A stretch of DNA of 8,002 nucleotides, taken from assembly GCA_030641485.1 (NCBI GenBank), contig DAOWHJ010000131.1:1-8002 (forward strand), written 5' to 3'. The notes under the pieces are model-generated. The model searched no databases and was not told the DNA's origin. It saw only the letters and a list, made by a program, of their open reading frames with translations. A program made the translations under genes and the position numbers. This DNA comes from Pseudomonadota bacterium (GTDB taxonomy: Bacteria > Desulfobacterota > Anaeroferrophillalia > Anaeroferrophillales > Tharpellaceae). Below are positions 1-6,618 of the stretch, piece after piece. The stretch's first letter is position 1. The number at the start of each line of letters is the position of its first letter.

Positions 1-156
1 ATAGTTTCCTGAATTCGGCAGCGCCGGAAAGTGTTTTTAGCCACAGGTTATGGCCGGTACGGTGATTCTTGCAAAAGCAATTTTTTGAATTATTCGTTCC
101 CAGTTTACCGCATAAAATCCTTGAATGCAAGTCTCTTGGTGGGGAACTTTAAGCTG
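1..156. other. Left-edge non-coding stretch, possible end of a convergent gene
   Basis: No gene can be supported here. One plus-strand frame is open from base 3 and closes at a TGA at 63-65, giving about 20 residues (starting SFLNSAAPES), so this could be the tail of a convergent gene entering from the left. Just after that stop, TTGC at 69-72 and GCAA at 77-80 could form a 4-bp stem followed by six Ts (81-86), a very weak terminator shape. On the minus strand the ATG at 113-111 meets a stop after two codons, and a GTG at 44-42 opens a frame that runs off the edge without a ribosome binding site. The rest, up to the stop of the zinc-ribbon gene, is AT-rich and shows nothing recognisable. Confidence 0.3.
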
Positions 157-750
157 TTAAAAAATCTTAAACAGCCAGTATTTGAAATTAAAAAAATGGA
201 GCACCTTCTGGGTAAATTCAACTTCATGAACCCGGGTGGCGAGTTCTTTGATTTCAATGTTGCTGTGCTCAATCCGATGGTCTTGGGCTTTGTCGAGACC
301 ACTGTTGGCAATAAATGAACGGATGGTTTCCATTTCACCAACATCAAGCCAGATGCCGTGATCACCGCAGATATCAATCATTACCCCTGATATCTGCTTG
401 AAGTTCTTTTTTGTCATCGGGGTATTGCAACGAACACAGTTAAGGTAACCGCTTTCGGTTTGCAGGGTCGGTCGTTGGTAGCTTTTCGGCAGGCTCTGGT
501 CTTGGTAGATCTCGCGTTCAGAGGTCAGATATTCAAACTCAATCCGATCAAGCCATAGACCTGAACACTCCGGGCAGATCATAGCATCATTATGACGATA
601 ATCGTGGGGTTCCAAGGGGATATCGCAACGTGGGCAGAAAGGGTCCACGGAGGCATCGGCAATCCGATTCTCCTGGCCACAATGGGGGCAATACCTGCTT
701 TTTGGATTGACCGGCTTAGTGCAAGACGGGCACGGTCTGGGGGGTGGCAT
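157..750 (-). CDS. Zinc-ribbon protein with two tandem zf-TFIIB-like modules
   Basis: A predicted cytoplasmic protein of 197 residues with no signal peptide or membrane segment. It carries three Cys-rich units. An N-terminal zinc ribbon uses C7, C10, C21 and C24. A first zf-TFIIB-like module uses C39, C42, C59 and C62 and ends in GLWLD. A second such module uses C105, C108, C128 and H131 and ends in GIWLDVGEM. The WLD signature after the second ligand pair is typical of bacterial zf-TFIIB proteins, a family without a settled function; binding of zinc and of a nucleic acid or protein partner is inference. The C-terminal 60 residues are charged and then aromatic-rich (HFFNFKYWLF), and are not recognised. 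The start is the ATG at 750-748, because AGGAG lies 4 nt upstream and a promoter lies at 818-846. A longer frame with a TTG start at 846 would begin inside that promoter. The gene is the last in the minus-strand series and is probably its own transcription unit. Confidence 0.8.
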   Translation of the reverse strand: MPPPRPCPSCTKPVNPKSRYCPHCGQENRIADASVDPFCPRCDIPLEPHDYRHNDAMICPECSGLWLDRIEFEYLTSEREIYQDQSLPKSYQRPTLQTESGYLNCVRCNTPMTKKNFKQISGVMIDICGDHGIWLDVGEMETIRSFIANSGLDKAQDHRIEHSNIEIKELATRVHEVEFTQKVLHFFNFKYWLFKIF

Positions 751-754
751 GATA

Positions 755-759
755 CTCCT
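755..759 (-). promoter_or_regulatory. Ribosome binding site deciding the zinc-ribbon gene start
   Basis: The minus strand reads AGGAG here, 4 nt before the ATG at 750-748. Spacing is a little short but the core is strong. The in-frame ATGs at 768 and 816 and the TTG at 846 have no Shine-Dalgarno-like sequence, so this site favours the shortest form of the protein. Confidence 0.5.
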
Positions 760-817
760 GTCGGTCATGTTATTATTTTGCAGTCGCTGAAATGATTCTT
801 GTACTGGAAAACTCATT

Positions 818-846
818 ATTATCGCATAAGATGAATTTGATTGCAA
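818..846 (-). promoter_or_regulatory. Predicted sigma70-type promoter of the zinc-ribbon gene
   Basis: On the minus strand TTGCAA (846-841) is separated by 17 nt from GATAAT (823-818), with a TG one base before the -10 box as in extended -10 promoters. The -35 box matches TTGACA at 4 of 6 positions and the -10 box matches TATAAT at 5 of 6. Transcription would start near 810, giving a leader of about 60 nt before the ATG at 750. Predicted by eye only. Confidence 0.45.
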
Positions 847-908
847 TAGTAATGCATTCTAAAACCTTTCGTCGAGAATTGATCCCGCCCGAGATAGAGT
901 GAAGTTTT

Positions 909-941
909 TGTCAAGATGTGACCCCGTTTATGGGGGCGACA
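909..941. repeat. REP-like hairpin in the gap before the zinc-ribbon gene
   Basis: An imperfect palindrome: outer arms TGTC (909-912) and GACA (938-941), inner arms CCCC (922-925) and GGGG (932-935) around the loop GTTTAT. The stretch TGTGACCCCGTTTATG (917-932) closely resembles GTGTACCCGGTTTATG in the palindromic cluster at 4921-5000, so the two look like copies of one dispersed motif. It lies 28 nt beyond the radical SAM stop codon. No T-tract follows on either strand, so it is not a standard intrinsic terminator. Confidence 0.45.
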
Positions 942-968
942 GCAAAGTTCGCCAATTTTCGATGTGAC

Positions 969-2630
969 TTAACTACGAGCTCCAGCAATCCCGGCATATT
1001 TGCCACCTGATCTGGTCAACTCCTGGAGAAACTTATGGGTTAAAGCCAGACTCGTTGGATGTTCATAAATTTCACCTTCAGGGGTGATTCCACGAATAAT
1101 GCCATCAGCAAAAAACCAACTGAGGAGCAAAAGTCCCTTCTCTGTGCGCTCTGGATAAACTGAAAGATCAAAATTGCTGTCAAAAGATTGGGGTGCGGGC
1201 AGGGAAAGCTGATCTTTTTCGAGTAATTTGATGAAATTGATTATGCGGCTCAAACGCAGTAGGGTTACACTTTCTAAACGGGTTGTCGTGTGATCTATGG
1301 GGATCGCACTGGAACGCATCAGAGAGAGTTTTGGCGGTAAAATGCCAAGTTCTGAAGCCCGCTTGAAATCAAGGCTGCCAGGAGCGGGATAGAAAACCGA
1401 CAGTCCGATGATGCTGTTTTGTTGGCTCAGGTGCAAAAGATCATCTAGAGTCGTTTCTGCCGGTTGTCCGGGGGCCCCAGCGATAATATAGGAAACTGCC
1501 TCAAGGCCGTGTTTTTGGCAAAGTTTCAGGACCTGGCTATGGGCTTTACCAACGTCGGGGCGCTGAAACTGTTTAAGTTGTTTTTTGTTGAAACTGCCGA
1601 CCGCCAGATTGAGAGTTTGAAATCCGGCATCACGCATGGCGATAATCATCTTTTCATCAAGACTTGGTGGATAGAGTCCATTCATGGCTCGGAGCTCAAA
1701 ATTTCTGAGCTTTCGTAAAACTAAAATTCCGGCCATCAACTCCATGAACCAGGCCCGATTAATTGTCAGGTTTTCATCTTCAAAATCGATAAAACCGACA
1801 TCTTCGTTCAAAACGGCCCGCTCAATCTCAAGCAGAACCGATGCGACCCCTCTTCTCCGGTATGGTAGCCCGCTATCAGCACTAACGGCACAATAGCTAC
1901 AATGTAGAGGACAACCCCGGCTGGCCATGATGACCGCACTTCCTTGTTGTTTACGCCGGTAGAATGACTGTTTCAATAGGTGGGTTGCCGGTAAGGGCAA
2001 AGAGTCAGGGTTAGTTATGATCGCGGGCTTGCCAAGTTTTAGAGTGCCGTCTTGGCGTCGTAAAACCAGCCCTGGAATTTTGCCTAGTCGATCCAGATCA
2101 TCACTTTCCCCATCTTGGAGAAGTTTAGCTAGTTGGGGCAGGGCCAGCTCGCCTTCGCCCCGGATAACATAATCAACCGCTGAACAGGCCATGACCATCT
2201 CTGGCATAGCCGTGGCATGGTGGCCGCCAACGACGATGTGGCAATTGGGGTGCTGCTTTTTGATCGCAACTGCAACCTTGAGAGCGCTTTCGTGGTAGGG
2301 CGTAAAAAGGGCTGAGATACCCACCAGGAAGGCTCCCGACTGGTGGACCAGTTTTCCCAGATGAGCAAAGCTGTAACCGAAATGTTTGTAGTTGTGAAAC
2401 AGCGCAAATGGTGAGGTGTCGGGTTTGCCGAAATGGGGCGCAAGGTACATCATTTCATTCGGCCAGGGCCGGGTTCTACTTTTATTTGTCGCCAGACCAT
2501 CGATAATCGCAACCGAAAAACCATTTTTCTCAAGGCTGGCTCCAATACAGGCCAGACCATAAGGGATAGTTCGCTTGGCGGTTAGAAAAAAATCCTCAAT
2601 TGGGGGCTGAACCAGAACAATATCAGACAT
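969..2630 (-). CDS. B12-binding domain radical SAM protein
   Basis: A cytoplasmic 553-residue protein of the cobalamin-binding (class B type) radical SAM group. The N-terminal Rossmann-like domain (about 1-190) starts SDIVLVQPP and has the typical VVGGHHATAMPE (from 133) and VDYVIRGEGE segments. The radical SAM domain follows, with the cluster-binding CxxxCxxC at C240, C244 and C247 in ASRGCPLHCSYC, then FIDFEDENLTIN, seen in many relatives, and IIAGAPGQP further on. The C-terminal 120 residues are not recognised. Relatives do methylations and other radical reactions on lipids, pigments and peptides using a 4Fe-4S cluster, SAM and often cobalamin. The substrate cannot be read from this sequence or its neighbours. 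The B12 ligand motif DxHxxG is not evident: the matching place reads DGLATN. The start is the ATG at 2630-2628, just upstream of the conserved MSDIVLVQPP. A TTG at 2660 extends the frame but would overlap the predicted promoter and has no ribosome binding site. Confidence 0.88.
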   Translation of the reverse strand: MSDIVLVQPPIEDFFLTAKRTIPYGLACIGASLEKNGFSVAIIDGLATNKSRTRPWPNEMMYLAPHFGKPDTSPFALFHNYKHFGYSFAHLGKLVHQSGAFLVGISALFTPYHESALKVAVAIKKQHPNCHIVVGGHHATAMPEMVMACSAVDYVIRGEGELALPQLAKLLQDGESDDLDRLGKIPGLVLRRQDGTLKLGKPAIITNPDSLPLPATHLLKQSFYRRKQQGSAVIMASRGCPLHCSYCAVSADSGLPYRRRGVASVLLEIERAVLNEDVGFIDFEDENLTINRAWFMELMAGILVLRKLRNFELRAMNGLYPPSLDEKMIIAMRDAGFQTLNLAVGSFNKKQLKQFQRPDVGKAHSQVLKLCQKHGLEAVSYIIAGAPGQPAETTLDDLLHLSQQNSIIGLSVFYPAPGSLDFKRASELGILPPKLSLMRSSAIPIDHTTTRLESVTLLRLSRIINFIKLLEKDQLSLPAPQSFDSNFDLSVYPERTEKGLLLLSWFFADGIIRGITPEGEIYEHPTSLALTHKFLQELTRSGGKYAGIAGARS

Positions 2631-2648
2631 GTAAACGTGATAAACCCC

Positions 2649-2676
2649 TTTATAATGCAATGGTTGAATCTGGTAA
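2649..2676 (-). promoter_or_regulatory. Possible promoter of the radical SAM gene
   Basis: On the minus strand TTACCA (2676-2671) and TATAAA (2654-2649) are separated by 16 nt. They match TTGACA at 4 of 6 and TATAAT at 5 of 6 positions. The start point would lie roughly 13 nt before the ATG at 2630, a very short leader, which fits the lack of a well-placed Shine-Dalgarno sequence (AAGGGG is 14 nt away). Predicted by eye only. Confidence 0.3.
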
Positions 2677-2698
2677 TGTTTTGTGACAACAAGAGTAA

Positions 2699-2726
2699 AA
2701 TTAAAACAAACACCAATTAAAACAAA
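2699..2726. repeat. Tandem 12-bp direct repeat upstream of the radical SAM gene
   Basis: AATTAAAACAAA occurs twice, at 2699-2710 and 2715-2726, separated by CACC, so the period is 16 bp. The copies lie 23 to 50 bp upstream of the proposed -35 box. They could be a paired binding site for a regulator or an UP-like AT-rich element. The function is inferred from position alone. Confidence 0.5.
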
Positions 2727-2757
2727 GCGTCTCTAAATGTTGAGCTAACTGCGGCAC

Positions 2758-4878
2758 CTATGATGGTGTAATCCAGCGAGCCATGGTGCGAAGCATTTCA
2801 TGTTTCCTGAAAGGCTTGCCAATGTGATCGTTCATGCCTGCTGCTGCTGCTTTTTCCCGGTCTTCGTTTCTAACGTTAGCAGTAATGGCAATGATGGGTA
2901 GGGTTTTGCCTTGCGGGAGTTTTCTGATCTCACGCGTTGCCATGTAGCCATCCATTACCGGCATTTGCAGATCCATTAAGATGCCGTCAAAGGACTTCGT
3001 TTGCATCAGATCAAGGGCTTCCTGGCCGTTTCTGGCTGAGGTGACCAATACTCCTTCACGGTCAAGTAGCGCAATCGCGAGTTCTAGGTTCAGCTCATTA
3101 TCATCGACCAACAGAATCTTTGCTCCATGCAGCCCCAGATCTTCAAACTGTTCTAGCGGTTTTGTGACCACCCGTTCGGCCTTACCCAAAGTCAATGGGA
3201 TGGAAAATGAAAAGCGTGATCCCCGGCCGATTTCACTCTCCAGCCAGGTGCTTCCGCCCATCAACTCAATCAGTTCTTTGCTAATTGACAGTCCCAGCCC
3301 GGTTCCACCAAATTTGCGCGTAGTGGAACTATCAACTTGGCTAAAAGATTTAAACAGTTTACCCTGATCTGCTTCGCTTATGCCGATACCTGTGTCTGAG
3401 ATACAAAAGTGCAGGGTAACTCCCTCTTCATGCGCCTCAATCAGGTTGACACTGATTTTCACCTCGCCATGAGTTGTGAATTTGACGGCATTGCCAGTGA
3501 GGTTGATCAAAATTTGTCCCAGGCGCAGGGGATCACCTTTCAGGGTTTTGGGAATCTCTGCGGCTATATCTGCAGTTAGTTTCAGTCCCTTTTTTTCAGC
3601 TCTTAAAACGATGAGCATCTGCACATCGTCAATCACGGATTGCAAAGTGAAATCGACCTGTTCGAGATCCAGTTTACCCGCCTCGATTTTAGAAAAATCA
3701 AGAATTCCGTTAATAATGCCGAGTAGAGCTTCAGCCGAGGAGTGGACTTTGCTAATATAGTTTTTCTGATCGGGTTTGAGATCTGTTTCAAGGGTAAGTT
3801 GGGACATGCCGATGATGGCATTCATTGGGGTCCGGATTTCATGGCTCATATTGGCGAGAAAATCAGATTTGGCCTGATTGGCGATATTGGCCTGTTGCCG
3901 GGATTCGATCAGTTCTAGTTCCGCCTGCTTTTTCTCGGTAATATCAATATGCACTCCGATTAAACGAGCTGCCTGACCCTCTGGGTTGCGTTCAACCACT
4001 CGTCCAACATCCAGAACCCAGCACCATTGACCATCAGCATTTCGCATACGAAATTCAGTACGATAAAGGCTATCATCACCATCAAGAAAGGGTTGCAAAA
4101 ATTTAACCGCCGCGTCAAGATCATCAGGATGGACCAGTGTTGACCAGCGTTCGGTAGTCTCGGGGAAGGCATCAGGAGCATAGTCCAGCATGGTGAGGAA
4201 AATATCATTGGTAAAAAGATCGTCATTCAGCGGTCGCCAGTCCCAATAACCGAGGTTTGCGGCCTCCATAACAAGATTTAGTTGAAGGCGATTACTCTCT
4301 AAATCATGTTGCGTTTTTATGCGGCTGGTAATGTCCCGAAATATCTCCATATCAGAGATGCTGTTATCATGGTTGCAAATCGGGGTGGCGACAACCTCAT
4401 AGGTGCGGCCATTACTCTCTTTGTGACTATAGGTAACCGTCTCTCCCCGTTGAACGACATTTTCTTTATGACAATTTGAGCACGGTTGTTCCAGGCCATG
4501 AAGCGCACGGTAGCAGAGTTTATCAACCTGATCGCCAAACCAATTGATCATTACGGGATTCATTTTACGAATTTTATAGTCGGAATCAATAACAACCAGA
4601 CCTATCCCGCTTTCAGCAATAGCATCAAGTATGCCTTGAGCTTGAGACTGACCTAGTTGCAGCTCTTGGTTAGGTTGTAATTGGGCGGTGCGTTCAGCCA
4701 CCTGTTGCCGGAGGCGGTGGTTCCATAACATGGTGAAGAGGGTCACCAACGCCATGACCAGCAGAGGACACCAGAAAAGGATATTATTAGCATGAGTCTC
4801 GACCGGGGCCGCAGCGACTGGGGGTACCAGCGAGAGGGACAAGGTTGTCAGCAGCAATATTTTACGAAAAATCGACAT
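2758..4878 (-). CDS. Hybrid sensor histidine kinase (TM-PAS-PAS-HisKA-HATPase-REC)
   Basis: A 706-residue inner-membrane kinase that should autophosphorylate on His and pass the phosphoryl group to its own receiver. In order: a hydrophobic signal-like segment (about 4-24, ending VAAAP), a membrane helix (32-51), a coiled coil, PAS 1 (about 81-186), a PAS_3-type PAS 2 (about 201-316, with HPDD at 250-253), HisKA with H346 in MSHEIRTP, an ATPase domain (N463 in the N box, DTGIGI, GGTGLGLSI), and a receiver with the acidic pair D592/D593, phospho-acceptor D636 in LMDLQMPVMDG and K688. Almost nothing lies between the two hydrophobic segments, so sensing is probably cytoplasmic through the PAS domains. 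PAS 1 has C122 and CSNCH at 133-137. The start is the ATG at 4878-4876; the GTG four codons upstream has no ribosome binding site and gives no better N terminus. There is no Hpt or output domain, so the signal must leave through another protein. Confidence 0.9.
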   Translation of the reverse strand: MSIFRKILLLTTLSLSLVPPVAAAPVETHANNILFWCPLLVMALVTLFTMLWNHRLRQQVAERTAQLQPNQELQLGQSQAQGILDAIAESGIGLVVIDSDYKIRKMNPVMINWFGDQVDKLCYRALHGLEQPCSNCHKENVVQRGETVTYSHKESNGRTYEVVATPICNHDNSISDMEIFRDITSRIKTQHDLESNRLQLNLVMEAANLGYWDWRPLNDDLFTNDIFLTMLDYAPDAFPETTERWSTLVHPDDLDAAVKFLQPFLDGDDSLYRTEFRMRNADGQWCWVLDVGRVVERNPEGQAARLIGVHIDITEKKQAELELIESRQQANIANQAKSDFLANMSHEIRTPMNAIIGMSQLTLETDLKPDQKNYISKVHSSAEALLGIINGILDFSKIEAGKLDLEQVDFTLQSVIDDVQMLIVLRAEKKGLKLTADIAAEIPKTLKGDPLRLGQILINLTGNAVKFTTHGEVKISVNLIEAHEEGVTLHFCISDTGIGISEADQGKLFKSFSQVDSSTTRKFGGTGLGLSISKELIELMGGSTWLESEIGRGSRFSFSIPLTLGKAERVVTKPLEQFEDLGLHGAKILLVDDNELNLELAIALLDREGVLVTSARNGQEALDLMQTKSFDGILMDLQMPVMDGYMATREIRKLPQGKTLPIIAITANVRNEDREKAAAAGMNDHIGKPFRKHEMLRTMARWITPS

Positions 4879-4920
4879 GATAGAGCTCACTAGTTTGTTG
4901 TTTGGACTATGGTAAATTTA

Positions 4921-4980
4921 GCATAAACTGGGGACACCTGATTCTCCAGAGGAAATCGGGATTGTGTACCCGGTTTATGC
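4921..4980. repeat. Long imperfect palindrome, REP-like
   Basis: The left arm GCATAAACTGGGGACAC (4921-4937) pairs with the right arm GTGTACCCGGTTTATGC (4964-4980) with two mismatches in 17. Inside, GATTCTCC and GGAAATC can form a second stem around AGA, so the element could fold into one long hairpin with bulges. Both outer arms fit the pattern GTGTNCCC-GTTTATGC seen on opposite strands. It fills the gap between two kinase genes. No T-tract follows it, so it looks more like a dispersed REP-type element than an intrinsic terminator. Confidence 0.65.
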
Positions 4981-4982
4981 AG

Positions 4983-5000
4983 GTTTATGAGTGCATAAAC
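4983..5000. repeat. Perfect 7-bp hairpin next to the long palindrome
   Basis: GTTTATG (4983-4989) and CATAAAC (4994-5000) are exact inverse copies around AGTG. With the element at 4921-4980 they give four copies of the GTTTATG(C) word in 80 bp, in the order reverse, forward, forward, reverse. This paired layout resembles clustered REP units. It begins 24 nt after the stop codon of the heme-sensor kinase gene. Confidence 0.6.
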
Positions 5001-5024
5001 TTTGATGGTTACGTTTGAGCAAGT

Positions 5025-6569
5025 TCAGCAGGGTCTGGCTGAAGCAACCATATGGCTCTCATCGCCGATGGGCAGATCAAGGCTAAAGGAAAAATCCGAA
5101 CCCTGACCAAGCTTGCTTTCAAGCTCTATGGAGCTGCCCATGAGTTCGACCAGTTGCTTGCAGATACTGAGGCCTAGGCCGGTACCACCGTATCTTCTGG
5201 TGGTCGAGCTGTCGGCCTGAGAAAAAGCGGTAAAAATTTCACCTATGATCTCATTGTCAATGCCAATGCCGCTATCAATAACCGAAAATTTGACTTTGAC
5301 AGTTGCCATTTTTCGGACAAGCTCTTCAACCCGCAGCTCAACGGTACCTGTTTCGGTAAATTTTATGGCATTGGTGATTAGGTTAGATAGAATCTGGTGG
5401 AGACGGTTGGGATCTCCCTGCAAAACTTTAGGCAAGCGGTTGTCTAAATTACAGACCAGCTTCAGCCCCTTATCAGAGGCCCGCTGGGAGAAGAGGGCGG
5501 AGATTTTGTCGGTGAGTGATTGTGGGCTGAACCCGATCTGCTCAAGGCTGAGTTTTTTCGCTTCGATCTTGGAGAAATCGAGAATATCGTTAATAATAGC
5601 CAGCAGAGAAGTTGAGGCGATTTGGACTTTGTTCAGGTAATTTGCCTGGTTGGGGCTAAGTTCACTGTCCAGAGTCAATTCAACAAAGCCAATAATGGCG
5701 TTCATCGGGGTGCGGATTTCATGGCTCATGGTCGCCAGAAATTCACTTTTGGCCTGGTTTGCGGTCTCGGCTTTGTTGATGGCTTCGCGAAGATGAGCCG
5801 TACGTTCAGTCAGTAATGTCTCCATATTTTCGTAGGTATTATCTCGTTCACGATAGGCTTGCCTGAGTTTTTTACTGCCCCACAAGAGCAGACTGAGGCC
5901 TAGGAACCAGAGGCTGACTAATGAAATTGCCAACATGAGTTGGGACTGTTTTTCCTTGTTATAGAGTGAAGTCATGGGCAGGGCTACCCCGATAGCACCT
6001 CGAACATCACCAACTTTATAATCTTGATGAGCGTGGCATTTCAAACAGCCGGGTTTAATCATTAAGGGCATAATCAGGCGCAGGTAGGGTTTTCCGGCAA
6101 TGGCGGTAAATTCTGAGACCAATTTGGTACCCGTCTCAAATCTATGGAGAGCGACCTCTTCCCATCGGTCTGGAGCATTTTCGGGCCGCATTAATTTGAG
6201 GCTGGTTATATGGCCGGTGACCCCGTAATTTTCGGTGAACAGCTCATTTAATTGGCGCACCGCATAAGCCGGGTTCATCAAGGTTAGTTTGGTGCCGTCA
6301 GGACTGTTTATATCTCTGGTAGCAATATGTGAGAGATAGGGGTTCGGAGGGGTCTCTTTGTCCACCGGAACATAGAGACCCCCATGGCTGGCCGTCCATT
6401 GTCTGAAAGCAACATCCTTATTGAAATGGGCCTGGGCTTGAGAGAGTGCAATCTCTCTGGTTGTCTGCTTTAAATGGCTGTTGGAGAGTAACAGTAACAG
6501 CCCAAATATCAGGGTCCAGGCAAGCAGCAGGATGGTGGTTACATGATTAATGGAGTATCCGGTTTTCAT
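5025..6569 (-). CDS. Histidine kinase with periplasmic Tll0287-like (DUF3365) c-heme sensor
   Basis: A complete 514-residue inner-membrane kinase. A membrane helix (about 11-29) is followed by a periplasmic sensor (30-208) with the family hallmarks: RQWTASHGGLYVPV near residues 56-69, MNPAYAVRQLNEL near 98-110, and the heme c motif C175-L-K-C178-H179 followed by VRGAIGVALPM. A second helix (209-230) and a coiled coil lead to HisKA, with H283 in MSHEIRTP, and an ATPase domain with N400 in NLITNAIKFT, DSGIGI from D432, and GGTGLGLSI. The heme is expected to be attached covalently in the periplasm and to sense redox state or a gas ligand; the actual signal is inferred. There is no receiver: the protein ends about 15 residues after the ATPase domain, and what follows is non-coding repeat, so a lost domain is unlikely. 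The ATG at 6569 has GAGGA 10 nt upstream. The gene starts 49 bp after the preceding kinase gene, suggesting one operon. Confidence 0.92.
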   Translation of the reverse strand: MKTGYSINHVTTILLLAWTLIFGLLLLLSNSHLKQTTREIALSQAQAHFNKDVAFRQWTASHGGLYVPVDKETPPNPYLSHIATRDINSPDGTKLTLMNPAYAVRQLNELFTENYGVTGHITSLKLMRPENAPDRWEEVALHRFETGTKLVSEFTAIAGKPYLRLIMPLMIKPGCLKCHAHQDYKVGDVRGAIGVALPMTSLYNKEKQSQLMLAISLVSLWFLGLSLLLWGSKKLRQAYRERDNTYENMETLLTERTAHLREAINKAETANQAKSEFLATMSHEIRTPMNAIIGFVELTLDSELSPNQANYLNKVQIASTSLLAIINDILDFSKIEAKKLSLEQIGFSPQSLTDKISALFSQRASDKGLKLVCNLDNRLPKVLQGDPNRLHQILSNLITNAIKFTETGTVELRVEELVRKMATVKVKFSVIDSGIGIDNEIIGEIFTAFSQADSSTTRRYGGTGLGLSICKQLVELMGSSIELESKLGQGSDFSFSLDLPIGDESHMVASARPC

Positions 6570-6579
6570 TTATTGACTG

Positions 6580-6584
6580 TCCTC
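6580..6584 (-). promoter_or_regulatory. Ribosome binding site of the heme-sensor kinase gene
   Basis: The minus strand reads GAGGA here, 10 nt before the ATG at 6569-6567. It is the only Shine-Dalgarno-like sequence in the 49-bp gap and supports this start. No promoter or terminator is evident in the gap, which fits co-transcription with the upstream kinase gene. Confidence 0.55.
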
Positions 6585-6618
6585 GGGCTCATCATTAACA
6601 ATTAAAATCAACATTCGT

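Noticed and set aside
153..175. Inverted repeat GCTGTT / AACAGC as a terminator of the zinc-ribbon gene
   Set aside because: The 6-bp arms overlap the stop codon and final codons, the loop is AT-rich, and no T-tract follows on the minus strand.
909..914. Perfect TTGACA on the minus strand as a -35 box for the zinc-ribbon gene
   Set aside because: No acceptable -10 box lies 15 to 19 nt downstream (the region is GC-rich), and the hexamer is part of the REP-like hairpin. The promoter at 818-846 is better.
2628..2660. TTG at 2660 as the start of the radical SAM protein
   Set aside because: No ribosome binding site, ten extra residues unlike the family N terminus, and overlap with the predicted promoter.
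2981..3367. Open plus-strand frame of 128 codons opposite the double-PAS kinase
   Set aside because: It lies fully inside a well-supported kinase gene on the other strand, is rich in Ser and Pro as antisense frames often are, and shows no domain. The other plus-strand frames in the window are the same kind of shadow.
4458..4482. CSNCH in PAS 1 of the double-PAS kinase as a c-type heme site
   Set aside because: The motif lies after the last membrane helix and so in the cytoplasm, where covalent heme c attachment does not normally occur. It fits a known Cys-containing PAS variant better.
4891..5024. A lost receiver domain downstream of the heme-sensor kinase
   Set aside because: The gap carries no reading frame with receiver motifs in any frame and is mostly palindromic repeat. 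Kinases of this type without a receiver are common.
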